From Anaerocolumna xylanovorans DSM 12503 (GTDB lineage: Bacteria; Bacillota; Clostridia; Lachnospirales; Lachnospiraceae), in assembly GCF_900143645.1 (NCBI RefSeq), contig NZ_FRFD01000003.1, positions 744,001 through 808,000 of the forward strand: DNA of 64,000 nucleotides, given 5' to 3'. The translations under genes were made by a program, and so were the position numbers. Positions 52,999-61,702 of this stretch are shown piece by piece. The number at the start of each line of letters is the position of its first letter. The stretch's first letter is position 1. Below the pieces are notes generated by a model that was not told the DNA's origin, did not search any database, and saw only the letters and a program-made list of their open reading frames with translations.

Positions 52999-53940
52999 TT
53001 ATGCGTTGTTTTGAACGAAATTCTCTAATTCCAGCTTTGCCTGCTGCAGAGAGGTTTCTGTGACACTCTTTAGTTGCTTTAGTTTAGATAATACGCTGTC
53101 AACTTTGGAATGAAGCTCTGCGACAGAAGAGATGGATGAATTGATTTTTGACTGCACCATCCAATCGGCCAGTAATCCGTCAAAGAAATAATCTGCAAAC
53201 TTTGTAAAGCCGTCAATCTGGATATTGATATTCTCATCCATTTTTATGTCCGAAAGTTCGGAATGAAATTGATGTAAAAGAGATTGGACTTCACTTATGT
53301 AACACCCTGCATCATCCAAATGGGAATATTTCATCATATCACTTATGAGCCCCCCGCCCAGCAAATCAAAGGTTCCCCAGCCGTGAGCATCATCAAGGCT
53401 TTCTTCCGTATCCTTTATTTTGTTAAGGACTAAATTACCGGCTTTTACAGCCTCATCAATTTCAGTAAGGTTTTGCGAAAGAGAATGAATCTGTTCTTCA
53501 GCAGTTTTTATCTTTTCAGAGTTTATGGGGACATTTTCTGCCATAAGCTTGTATTTCTGTTCATAAAGCTTTCTATATGTATTTTCGCAGCCTGCAAAGG
53601 ATACCCGCTCTTCCTCCAGATTGCGTATGGCAAGAAGGATATTTGCAATCTGTTTTTCAGCCTCTTCAAGTTTCAGCTTAACGGCTACGGCCTCCTGATA
53701 TTCTTTTGCTTCCTTTTTTTCTTTCTTATTTAGCAGCTCCAGAAGCAGATTATTTAAACTTTTTTTAGACAAGTTGTTATAGTCATTTTCCTCTTTTTCA
53801 AACTGCTGCTTTAATTCGGTCCTTTTAGTTTCTAAACCGTCCAGCTGCTTGCGGTAATCGTTAAGCTTATTGCCAAGCCGTTGATATTTGCCTATTCCAA
53901 GGCGGTTTTCTTCCAGCTTTTTATTTAGTTCTTCAAACAT
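52999..53940 (-). CDS. Coiled-coil protein of unknown function
   Basis: 313 residues, almost wholly helical and highly charged, with coiled coil at about 10-130 and again at 140-180 and 265-310. A short glycine-rich break, WGTFDLLGGGLISDMMKYSH, lies near 190-210. No membrane helix, signal or known enzyme motif. Cytoplasmic scaffolding or filament role is possible. Bounded by the bidirectional terminator and AAAGGA upstream of the ATG. Confidence 0.8.
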   Translation of the reverse strand: MFEELNKKLEENRLGIGKYQRLGNKLNDYRKQLDGLETKRTELKQQFEKEENDYNNLSKKSLNNLLLELLNKKEKKEAKEYQEAVAVKLKLEEAEKQIANILLAIRNLEEERVSFAGCENTYRKLYEQKYKLMAENVPINSEKIKTAEEQIHSLSQNLTEIDEAVKAGNLVLNKIKDTEESLDDAHGWGTFDLLGGGLISDMMKYSHLDDAGCYISEVQSLLHQFHSELSDIKMDENINIQIDGFTKFADYFFDGLLADWMVQSKINSSISSVAELHSKVDSVLSKLKQLKSVTETSLQQAKLELENFVQNNA

Positions 53941-54089
53941 TTAATAAGTTCCTTTCTGCCATAATGTAATTTTTATATGTTTACATAATGTTCAAAACAT
54001 GTATCCATTATAGCATAAAAAGATTAAAAAAACATTAGTTATTTCTAATATTTTCCTTAAACTGGAATAGAGAGAGTAAAATTAATCCT

Positions 54090-54160
54090 GACAAAAGAAG
54101 CCCATAGTTTTCTGCTGCGCACCGGAAGGGGAACATATTACCATAGGGCTTCTTCTGTCA
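54090..54160 (-). terminator. Long hairpin terminator after the CBS gene
   Basis: AGAAGCCC (54096-54103) and adjoining CATAG pair with CATAG...GGGCTTCT (54146-54153). The minus-strand side is followed by TTTTGTC. The gap 53941-54089 holds nothing else clear. Confidence 0.7.
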
Positions 54161-54171
54161 TTCACAACATT

Positions 54172-54597
54172 TTAGTGGAAATGATTCGGCTTTGAGATAT
54201 CTCTAAGGGTATCCTCGGCTCTGTCAGAAAGAGAAGGTTCCAGGGAGATATCACTTAAAGCTACAATACCTACAAGAGAATTGTTCTCTACAATGGGAAG
54301 CCTTCTGATTTGCTCTCTGCTCATAATTTCAGCAGCATCTTTTACATTCATATCAGGGCTTCCGAAAGAAGGATTCTTTGTCATGACATCTGATACTTTT
54401 TGGTCTTTCCAATTCTGCCCTTCTGCAATGCTGCGTAAAGTTAAATCACGGTCAGTAACGATTCCGACAACCTTATCGTTATCACACACAGGAATGGAAC
54501 CAACATCATGCTGTTTCATCAGCTGGGCACATTTTTCTACACTATCTTCACAGCAAACACTTGCTATATCGGTTGACATAATATCTTTTACTTTCAT
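54172..54597 (-). CDS. CBS-domain-pair protein
   Basis: About 141 residues made of two CBS motifs: CAQLMKQHDVGSIPVCDNDK with VVGIVTDRDLTL, and AAEIMSREQIRRLPIVENNS with LVGIVALSDI. Such stand-alone pairs bind adenine nucleotides and regulate partners by energy state. Start ATG 54597 follows directly on a variant copy of the dispersed leader element; an in-frame ATG at 54609 lies in its tail. The ribosome binding site is only a weak GGGTG from the element. Confidence 0.88.
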   Translation of the reverse strand: MKVKDIMSTDIASVCCEDSVEKCAQLMKQHDVGSIPVCDNDKVVGIVTDRDLTLRSIAEGQNWKDQKVSDVMTKNPSFGSPDMNVKDAAEIMSREQIRRLPIVENNSLVGIVALSDISLEPSLSDRAEDTLRDISKPNHFH

Positions 54598-54710
54598 TTT
54601 TACACCCATTGCATACCACAGGCATGCCTGCGGTACTGCCGCAAATAAGAAGGTTGAAAGAATCGTATTGCGGCATCCTTTCTGTAATTTATATTTTCTT
54701 TCAACCTTAC
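54598..54710 (-). repeat. Dispersed structured leader element, variant copy 9 on the minus strand
   Basis: Read on the minus strand: P1 is AAGGTTGAAAGAA with TTCTTTCAACCTT (13 bp perfect, 33-base loop, 54650-54708). CTTATTTGCGGCAGTA follows, then P2 CCGCAGG/CCTGTGG (with one G-U pair) around CATG, then TATGCAATGGGTG. It ends at the CBS start codon. The rest of the 289-base gap (54711-54886) carries the divergent promoter region. Confidence 0.78.
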
Positions 54711-54886
54711 ATCCTTTCTATCGCTAAATTCTCTTTTGACTTTATTACTTACATTCTTAGAATACCCATGCAAAGGCTGTTTTATTATTGGATAATGAAG
54801 CTAAGTTATGCTATAATTGCACCTATAGAAAATGAATAAAGCAGTTCAGGATAGAAAGGAGGCGGAAAATACTGCTAAAAGAGGTA

Positions 54887-55603
54887 ATGTTTACTATTGA
54901 AAAAGAAGAATTTACGGTTCAGGTTATCTATTCCAAGCGAAAAAGCGCAGTCCTTGAGTTAAAAGCAGAGGGAAAAATAATAGCCCGTGTACCGTCTTTT
55001 TTACCGGATTTAGAAGTAAGAAGACTTATTGAAGATAATAAATTCAAATTATATAAAAAATACAAAGAATTTTGCCCGGTGGAGAAAAGACCGGAAAGTT
55101 ACTATAACGGCGCAGTTCTTCCCTTTGTATTAGGGGATATAAAGCTGGTTATAAAGAAGCAGGGAAGCAGAGAAACGGCAGGGGTTTACTATAGAAAAAG
55201 CCCGGATGGAAGCCGTACCCTTACCATAGAAACTATGTCGGAAGACACAGAGTTTTTAAGAGAATGTATTACCGGCTGGTACCGCAAATATGCGAAGGAA
55301 ACCTTACAAAGAAAGGCATCTTATTATAGCGTTAAGATGCAGACGGATTATAAAAGGATCACGGTAAGAGAACAAAGAACAAGATGGGGCAGCTGCAGCA
55401 GCAAAGGAAATCTGAATTTTAACTGGAAGCTTATTATGATGCCGGAAATGGTAATTGATTATGTAGTGGTCCATGAGCTGGCACATAGAAAGTATATGAA
55501 TCATTCACCTTCCTTTTGGAAGGAGGTAGAGAAAGTTCTGCCGGATTATAAGGAAAGAAGAAGCTGGCTTAAGAAAAACGGAGGGTATTTTTCTTTCTAT
55601 TAG
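54887..55603 (+). CDS. YgjP-like zinc metallopeptidase (M48/DUF45)
   Basis: 238 residues. Zinc motif VVHELAHRKYMNHSP (HExxH plus a third His nine residues on), preceded by REQRTRWGSCSSKGNLNFNW, which is the diagnostic YgjP/DUF45 stretch. Cytoplasmic, no signal. The physiological substrate of this family is not settled. AGAGG lies very close to ATG 54887; an AGGAGG further up (54859) could instead serve an in-frame CTG at 54872. Confidence 0.9.
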   Translation: MFTIEKEEFTVQVIYSKRKSAVLELKAEGKIIARVPSFLPDLEVRRLIEDNKFKLYKKYKEFCPVEKRPESYYNGAVLPFVLGDIKLVIKKQGSRETAGVYYRKSPDGSRTLTIETMSEDTEFLRECITGWYRKYAKETLQRKASYYSVKMQTDYKRITVREQRTRWGSCSSKGNLNFNWKLIMMPEMVIDYVVVHELAHRKYMNHSPSFWKEVEKVLPDYKERRSWLKKNGGYFSFY

Positions 55604-55639
55604 CATCTGATAAAAATATAAGTAAAGAGAGGAATGTTT

Positions 55640-55999
55640 ATGGTATTATTATGGTATCCCAAATGTACAACGTGCCAAAGGGCTAAAAAATGGCTGGATG
55701 ATAATCATGTTAAGTATGAATTAAGAGATATTAAGACCGATAATCCAACCCATGAGGAAATCAGGGAGTGGCATAAAAAAAGCGGACTGCCTTTGAAACG
55801 CTTCTTTAATACCAGCGGCCTGGTATACAAGGAGTTGGGACTAAAAGACAGGCTGCCGGAGATGACAGAAGAGGAACAGTATAACATTCTTGGGACCGAT
55901 GGAATGCTCGTAAAGCGGCCTTTGATTGTTGATGATGATAAGATACTTGTAGGCTTTAAGGAAGAAGAATGGGGAGGAGCCTATAACAAACAGAAGTAA
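55640..55999 (+). CDS. ArsC/Spx-family thioredoxin-fold protein
   Basis: 119 residues. The redox motif CTTCQRAKKWL near the N-terminus (WYPKCTTC), the middle KTDNPTHEEIREW, GLPLKRFFNTSG and the C-terminal KRPLIVDDDKILVGF identify the ArsC/YffB/Spx family. The CxxC is like Spx, but the RNA-polymerase-binding features of Spx cannot be confirmed; arsenate-reductase-like oxidoreductase is the safe label. ATG 55640 has GAGAGG seven bases upstream; ATG 55634 is too close to it. Confidence 0.9.
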   Translation: MVLLWYPKCTTCQRAKKWLDDNHVKYELRDIKTDNPTHEEIREWHKKSGLPLKRFFNTSGLVYKELGLKDRLPEMTEEEQYNILGTDGMLVKRPLIVDDDKILVGFKEEEWGGAYNKQK

Positions 56000-56004
56000 T
56001 AGCC

Positions 56005-56060
56005 AAAAGTACCATATCTTTTTTGCACAGCAGCTTAAAAGATATAGTACTTTTTGTTTT
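56005..56060. terminator. Bidirectional terminator between convergent genes
   Basis: AAAAGTACCATATCTTTT pairs with AAAAGATATAGTACTTTT (one mismatch), followed by TG and TTTTT. On the minus strand the A-tract also yields a T-run. Confidence 0.85.
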
Positions 56061-56078
56061 TAAAGTTATTATTTTCTA

Positions 56079-58112
56079 TCAGGTGCCGGAACCGCTGTCC
56101 GTATTATTTGAAGTGCCTCCATCCGTACCGGAATCGCTGCCGTTTGGCATATCAGGAGGAGTATTTCCTCCAAACTTTCCATTTGGACTGCCGTTGCTGC
56201 CCTGACCGCGTCCGCCGCCATTGCCGCCTCCAAAGCCGCCGGGACCACCGGTAGTCTGAAGGGTTGTGTTGGCATTCACGGTATCAGAAATAGTGAAGGT
56301 GTATACTAAGCTGCCATTGGAGGATAGAGTGTATTTCTTGTTCTTCTCTAAAAGAGGAGAGGATATAAGGACATATTGATAATTCTTTTCAGGGGTATAA
56401 GATATCATTTCCTTTCCGTCTGTATCCGCTAAGCTTATCTTGGTACCTCCTGTTTGTGCACTGTCAAAGACATAAGCCACAGAAGGCTGTTTGGAACCAT
56501 CTGAAGGAGCCTGTGCCATACCGGAGCTTCCGGCTGCTATCAGAGTTCCTCCATTCATTGTAAAGGCAGTGTCATAATCCAAAGGGCCGTTTCCATTATT
56601 GGTGGGACCGGACAGGTAGATGGTTCCGTCATTCATTGTTATGGAACCGTTGGCATCTAAGCCATCTCCATCCGCATTCATTGTAATAGTACCGCCATTA
56701 ATGGTAAGTACTGCATTTCCGTTTGATTCAAAACCGCCCCTGTCATTACTGGCTGCAGAAGAGCTTTCGCTGCCGCCTGATGCATTGATGCCGTCATCAC
56801 TGGATGTTAGGGTAATATCACCGGAGTTTATGGTTATGTTTGCACTTTCAATACCCTCATAGCTTTTTTTGATATCTAATTTATCGACGGAAAGAGTAAG
56901 TTCAGAGTCTGCATGCATCGCATCATCACCGGAGGAAATGGTAAAGGTACCGTCTGTAACGGTAAGGGTTCCGTTACTGTGGAAGCTGTCATCGGAGCTG
57001 TCAACAGTAAAGGTGCCGCCGTTAATGGTTAAAACAGAAGCTGATTTAAAGGCCTTAGCGCTGGAGCTTTCTTCCTCTGTGGAGGTAGCGGAAGAGTCAG
57101 TAGCAGCAGAGTCAGAGGAGTTTTGATCTGGTTTTTTGCCGAAACCGTCTCCAAAATCATCCTGGGCCTTGGGTGCAGCATTTGCACTGCCGCCGTTGGT
57201 AGTGACATTAAAACTGCCGTCATTTACAATAAGGCTCGTTTCTGCCTGAAAACCGTCAGTACCGCTGGTAATATTATAGGTACCGCCGTCAATGATAATA
57301 AAACCTTTGGAAGTATCCTCAGTATTTGTGGATTTGATAGCATCACCGGTAGAATTTACCGTGATAGTACCGCCTTTTATGGAGATGGAATCCTTTCCGA
57401 TGATACCGTCATCAACAGAGGTTACAGTAAGAGTTCCGTTTATAATTTTTAAGTCATCCTTACTCTGAATGGCATTGTTGTAGTTTCCATTTACATTTAA
57501 GGCGCCGCTTCCGTTAATAGTAAGATCAGTTTTTGAGAAAATGGCAGCACTGGGTTCATCCGTTGTATCATCGGCATACACATATTTTGAAGCATCCGTA
57601 ATGGTATTTACACTGGATTCTGCCAAGGTCAGGTAAACATTTTTGGCATTTTTGATGTAGAGGGGAGCGGTAGTACTGCTTGTCATATCTGTATTGTTCA
57701 GCACAAGTTTAACATTGTCATCATCACCGGCATCAACTATAACGCTGCCGTCTGTTAAAGTTCCGCTTAATACATAAGTGCCTGCTTTTTTGATAGCAGC
57801 AGTATTATCCTTAATTGTAACGCTGCCATCACTGCTGGTTATGTTTTGTTTATCAAAGGTCATTTTTATTGCAGAAGCTTCATCCCAGGAAGCATCCAAA
57901 TCGTTGTCACTGTATTCACCGGTGGTTTGTTTAACAGTGCTTACCGTTGCTGTTTTTGTATTTGTGCTTGTGTCTGCGGTGGTTTTATCCTGTGTACCGG
58001 CAGCACTTTCACTTGAAGAATTGTCTTTCTTGTCGGTACAGCCGGTAAATAAAAACAAGCTTAGTATTAAGAAGAGGCATAAGCCTTTTTTTAGTTTGGG
58101 GCGTATTCCCAT
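56079..58112 (-). CDS. Cthe_2159-like carbohydrate-binding beta-helix lipoprotein
   Basis: 677 residues. Signal peptide with lipobox FTGC, a Ser/Thr linker, then from about 95 a beta-helix of repeated strands such as SIKGGTITVNSTGDAIKS and LTINGGTITMNADGDGLDA, the pattern of the carbohydrate-binding DUF4353 family (Clostridium thermocellum Cthe_2159, which binds acidic sugars). The C-terminus is a Gly/Asn/Ser-rich low-complexity tail. It is last in an operon with DUF4956 and a VTC-domain gene (27-base gap). GGAAAGG precedes the ATG. Confidence 0.9.
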   Translation of the reverse strand: MGIRPKLKKGLCLFLILSLFLFTGCTDKKDNSSSESAAGTQDKTTADTSTNTKTATVSTVKQTTGEYSDNDLDASWDEASAIKMTFDKQNITSSDGSVTIKDNTAAIKKAGTYVLSGTLTDGSVIVDAGDDDNVKLVLNNTDMTSSTTAPLYIKNAKNVYLTLAESSVNTITDASKYVYADDTTDEPSAAIFSKTDLTINGSGALNVNGNYNNAIQSKDDLKIINGTLTVTSVDDGIIGKDSISIKGGTITVNSTGDAIKSTNTEDTSKGFIIIDGGTYNITSGTDGFQAETSLIVNDGSFNVTTNGGSANAAPKAQDDFGDGFGKKPDQNSSDSAATDSSATSTEEESSSAKAFKSASVLTINGGTFTVDSSDDSFHSNGTLTVTDGTFTISSGDDAMHADSELTLSVDKLDIKKSYEGIESANITINSGDITLTSSDDGINASGGSESSSAASNDRGGFESNGNAVLTINGGTITMNADGDGLDANGSITMNDGTIYLSGPTNNGNGPLDYDTAFTMNGGTLIAAGSSGMAQAPSDGSKQPSVAYVFDSAQTGGTKISLADTDGKEMISYTPEKNYQYVLISSPLLEKNKKYTLSSNGSLVYTFTISDTVNANTTLQTTGGPGGFGGGNGGGRGQGSNGSPNGKFGGNTPPDMPNGSDSGTDGGTSNNTDSGSGT

Positions 58113-58139
58113 GTGTTTTACCTTTCCTTTCCGTAGGGG

Positions 58140-58817
58140 TTATAATTCCATGTTGACAGGCTGCTGTATTCTGCCGCAAACAATCGTAAGATTGCCGTTT
58201 CTGCAGCGGATATCATCAATCATTTCTTTTTCTTTTGCATTTTCCTGCAGTTCGATTTCATAGAATAAGTCATACATACTTCCAAGGTTTGTTGTTTTTA
58301 CCCTTGTAAGAGTGGAAGATTTGGTATATTTCTTAAAAATATCATCAAATATGTCTGTATAATCCAGGTTCTCCGGTATTGTAACACGGAGTTCTTTTAT
58401 GTTACCTTTCTTTTCGCCGAAACTAAAGCGGGATAAAAGGAAGAGTACGAGACCAATCACTACCGTTATGAGAGCAGCATAGGTCACATATCCCATACCG
58501 GCAGCAAGCCCGACTACCATAGCAAAGAAGATACTGCTTATTTCCTTTGAGCTTCCGGGAATGGAACGAAAACGTACAAGGCTGAAAGCACCCATGACCG
58601 CAACGCCGGCACCCAGGTTACCGTTTACTACCATAATCACAGCCTGTACCAAAGCAGGCAGAAGAATAAGAGTAATAATAAAGCTCTTGGTATAGGAACC
58701 CTGGACCATATAGATCAGTGCGATAATACCTCCTAACACCAGTGATGCGACGGTACATATTAATGCTGACTCTATTGTGAGGCTTCCGGTTACGGAATCT
58801 ATAATGCTTGTAAACAT
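58140..58817 (-). CDS. DUF4956 membrane protein
   Basis: 225 residues. Four helices in the first 120 residues, with MGAFSLVRFRSIPGSSKEIS and FFAMVVGLAAGMGY typical of DUF4956, then a cytoplasmic alpha/beta tail. Genes of this family nearly always neighbour VTC-domain genes, as here: it overlaps the upstream VTC gene by 19 bases. Its biochemical role is unknown. Confidence 0.92.
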   Translation of the reverse strand: MFTSIIDSVTGSLTIESALICTVASLVLGGIIALIYMVQGSYTKSFIITLILLPALVQAVIMVVNGNLGAGVAVMGAFSLVRFRSIPGSSKEISSIFFAMVVGLAAGMGYVTYAALITVVIGLVLFLLSRFSFGEKKGNIKELRVTIPENLDYTDIFDDIFKKYTKSSTLTRVKTTNLGSMYDLFYEIELQENAKEKEMIDDIRCRNGNLTIVCGRIQQPVNMEL

Positions 58818-59530
58818 AAGCTTTCATTCCTTTCTTCTAATAAGTTCTCTTTGTAGACATTTCCGTACTTGGAAAAAGATGCGGGATAAATCCTTAAATC
58901 TGATAAAATGTTTGCAAGCCATAAAGGATAAGCCGCAGGGACCTTTATTTCCATTAATACATTGCTCTGGTCAAGAAGGTATTTTCCATAATCTCCTTTA
59001 GAAAGGTCAAGGTCTGTTAAACGGCTTCTAATGTTCTGATCGAAGGTAATCCGGATATCAGGATCTGTAATGCCATAAAGTGCAATCCGGTCATATGCCA
59101 GGTAAACTTTTGGGATAGGCTTATAAAAATGAATAAAATAATCAATTTCTCTTAAAATTTGATTGTCTATGGCTGGTTTGATTCCATGTCCAAGATATCT
59201 GACGGCTTCCTCTAAAGTAATAGAAACTCTTCTTTTGTATACGATTCCTTTATATTTTTTTTTGATTTCTAAAAAGACTTTGGAATTGCCTGTGGGTACT
59301 CCATAGCTTCGAAGGCGAAGCTTCTCTTTGTAAACCGGTTTTTCAATGGAATTGCGTACCAGTTCATAATTTTCCGTATCAAAATAAATATTGCAGATAG
59401 TATGGAGACCGTATTGATCCATTTTCATATAAGGCAGAAGCCTGTTCTTTAGTAAATCATAATCTTTACTGGAAAGCAGGTATTTCTTTTCTATACGTTC
59501 AAAGGTATTGTTGGATTTTATTTCGTTCAT
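58799..59530 (-). CDS. VTC-domain protein (polyphosphate polymerase-like)
   Basis: 243 residues. The VTC tunnel residues are in place: EKKYLL at the start, YFDTENYELVRNS, EKLRLRSYG (basic cluster), VFLEIKKKYKGIVYKRR, and LMEIKVP near the end. Eukaryotic VTC4 makes polyphosphate from ATP; bacterial relatives are labelled polyphosphate polymerase-domain proteins, but activity is rarely tested. ATG 59530 has AAGGAG eight bases upstream; the frame extends 44 codons farther without a site. It starts the operon with DUF4956 and the beta-helix lipoprotein. Confidence 0.9.
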   Translation of the reverse strand: MNEIKSNNTFERIEKKYLLSSKDYDLLKNRLLPYMKMDQYGLHTICNIYFDTENYELVRNSIEKPVYKEKLRLRSYGVPTGNSKVFLEIKKKYKGIVYKRRVSITLEEAVRYLGHGIKPAIDNQILREIDYFIHFYKPIPKVYLAYDRIALYGITDPDIRITFDQNIRSRLTDLDLSKGDYGKYLLDQSNVLMEIKVPAAYPLWLANILSDLRIYPASFSKYGNVYKENLLEERNESLCLQAL

Positions 59531-59630
59531 AAGCATTGCTCCTTCCTTAAGAATAGGATAAGTTAAATATTTGTTTCGTCTGTGTAAAATATATGTAAAT
59601 TCTATGAACTCAAAGAAGAACAGAAAAGAA

Positions 59631-59681
59631 GCCCTATGGCTTTCCTTTGCAAAAGTATACATTGCAGGAAAGCCATAGGGA
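59631..59681 (-). terminator. Strong terminator after the larE-like gene
   Basis: CCCTATGGCTTTCCT (59632-59646) pairs perfectly over 15 bases with AGGAAAGCCATAGGG (59666-59680); the minus-strand side continues CTTCTTTTC. Confidence 0.8.
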
Positions 59682-59703
59682 TTCTTATCTGTCTGTATTA
59701 AGC

Positions 59704-60507
59704 TTATAATGTTTCGTTCATGCTGCCGGTCCGGTAACCCTTTAAATCCAAGGCGGTATAGGGAAATCCCAAAGTTTTAAAGTATCCGCCAACCTCTTTC
59801 ATAAGTTCAAGATTTAAAAACTTCTCCATTTCTGCCTGGCTGATTTCAATTCGTGCAATATCTCCATGATGTCTTACACGGACCTGGCGAAAGCCATGAT
59901 CTAATAAGAACTGTTCTGCCTTATCAACCATCTCCAGCTTTTCTTTGGTTATCTTCTGACCATAAGGAAATCTTGAAGAGAGACAGGCAAAGGCAGGTTT
60001 ATTCCAGGTAGGAAGGTCTAATTCCTTTGACAATGAACGAATCTCTTCTTTTGTCAGCTGGGCTTCTCTTAGAGGACTTAAGACCTTATGTTCAGATACT
60101 GCCGTCAGACCGGGGCGGTAATCACCTAAGTCGTCTATGTTAGAACCTTCTGCAATATAGGCGATACCTTTTTCTTTTGCAATTTTATCTATCTTTTCAA
60201 ATAATTCATTTTTACACAGATAGCAGCGGTTGGCCGGGTTATCGGAAAAGCCTTCAACATCAAGCTCTTCGGATAGAATAACTTCATGTAAAATCCCATG
60301 TTTTTTTGTGAATTCTACCGCCTCCTTAAATTCTCTCTCCGGGTAGGAGAAAGAACGGGCAGTCACAGCAAGCACTTTATCTCCTAATACATCGTGAGCT
60401 GCTTTTAATAAAAAAGTAGAATCAACACCACCGGAAAAAGCAATACACAGGCTGTCAAGAGCAGAAAGATTCTTCTTTAATAATTCAAACTTTTCATGTA
60501 AATCCAT
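59704..60507 (-). CDS. larE: LarE-like ATP-dependent sulfur transferase
   Basis: 267 residues. PP-loop SGGVDS (25-30), then NRCYLCKNELF (Cys95, Cys98) and PAFACLSSRFPYG (Cys175). LarE installs sulfur in the nickel-pincer cofactor of lactate racemase-type enzymes. The single-cysteine (Lactobacillus) form sacrifices its own sulfur; forms with this CxxC plus Cys set, as in Thermotoga, carry a 4Fe-4S cluster and can be catalytic. No larA, larB or larC is in the window. Confidence 0.92.
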   Translation of the reverse strand: MDLHEKFELLKKNLSALDSLCIAFSGGVDSTFLLKAAHDVLGDKVLAVTARSFSYPEREFKEAVEFTKKHGILHEVILSEELDVEGFSDNPANRCYLCKNELFEKIDKIAKEKGIAYIAEGSNIDDLGDYRPGLTAVSEHKVLSPLREAQLTKEEIRSLSKELDLPTWNKPAFACLSSRFPYGQKITKEKLEMVDKAEQFLLDHGFRQVRVRHHGDIARIEISQAEMEKFLNLELMKEVGGYFKTLGFPYTALDLKGYRTGSMNETL

Positions 60508-60629
60508 ATAATCTCCTTTCGTGCATAAACATAACTATTCATCTATGAATTGTCAGTAAACTAATAGTATATCACCAAAGGGGAACTTGTCAACACAGAG
60601 AAAAAAGAGTACAGGATATGACATGAAGA

Positions 60630-61538
60630 TTATTTTATCGGAAAATTATCCTGCTGGTATTTGCATATTTTTTCAGGACCTCTTACAATTGTCCTTACAA
60701 TATTAAGAGCCCCGGCTTCATCGGCTTTTATCCTCCATTCAACCATGCTGATGGTATCGTCAATAATCTCTATGCCGGTAAGCCCTTTGGAATGGATACA
60801 ACAGCCGGTATTATAATAGGGAAGCTCTTTTGCCTTTGGAAAATGCGGTCTGTGGGTATGGCCGCAGATTAGCATCCGTTTATTTTCCTTTATCCATACT
60901 TTATAATTTTTCTCAATTTTATGACGCTTATAAAGATTCTTGGCGGGGCTGGCGGGATTGTGAAGTCCCACAACATGCAGAAAACGCCAGATATAGCGCA
61001 GCATAACCATTGAAATAAACCAAAGCTGGTCATTCATCAAGTCTCCCTGGTGACCATGGACAACAAGGATTTCCTGGCCGGTTTCCCTATGCTTTAGGAC
61101 AATTCCTTCATAAGGAGTAATATTGGTAAATAACCTCTTTCTTTTTTGATTATATTCATCATAAAAGCTGTAATAATTTTTCCTTACGTATCTGCTCCTT
61201 TTCAGATATATATTATGGTTACCGAAGAGGAAGATAAGCCTGTTCTCATTTGCGAATTTTTTCATACCCAGGAATACATCACTATGGGCTAAGCGGATAT
61301 GGTTAAAGTCGGTATATTCCCATAACTCATCTCCATCCCCTACTTCTATATAGGTGTATCCGTTGCTGTAATAGTGATCGAGGGCATGAAGAAAGACATG
61401 TTGGTTCTTGGCAAATTCGTCAGAGGCGCTGTCATCCCCTCTGTGGCAGTCACTAAAAAATATATATTTGGAGTTCTTATCAAAATATTCTCTTTTTGCT
61501 GCTTTATAAACCTGTGTAAGGCGTTGTTGTGTAAACAT
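60630..61538 (-). CDS. Calcineurin-like metallophosphoesterase
   Basis: 302 residues. All metal motifs are visible: FFSDCHRGD (DxH), VGDGDELWE (GDxxD/E), FGNHNIYL (GNHD/E-type with Asn in the last position), VVHGHQGD and CGHTHRPHF. Cytoplasmic; substrate may be a nucleotide, a phospholipid headgroup or a protein phosphate. AGGAGG lies six bases before the ATG. No operon partner is evident. Confidence 0.92.
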   Translation of the reverse strand: MFTQQRLTQVYKAAKREYFDKNSKYIFFSDCHRGDDSASDEFAKNQHVFLHALDHYYSNGYTYIEVGDGDELWEYTDFNHIRLAHSDVFLGMKKFANENRLIFLFGNHNIYLKRSRYVRKNYYSFYDEYNQKRKRLFTNITPYEGIVLKHRETGQEILVVHGHQGDLMNDQLWFISMVMLRYIWRFLHVVGLHNPASPAKNLYKRHKIEKNYKVWIKENKRMLICGHTHRPHFPKAKELPYYNTGCCIHSKGLTGIEIIDDTISMVEWRIKADEAGALNIVRTIVRGPEKICKYQQDNFPIK

Positions 61539-61702
61539 ATATAGCCTCCTGGAAATAATATGGTGTTAAGGATAAGGCAATTTATCGAAATTAATTGTAA
61601 AATCTAAGGGAATCTGATACTCTTAATTCTGTGCAATCTTATAGGGTTTATTCTGGAAGCTGGCATGAAAGTTAAAAAGAAAGGATACCATTTCATTTAT
61701 CC

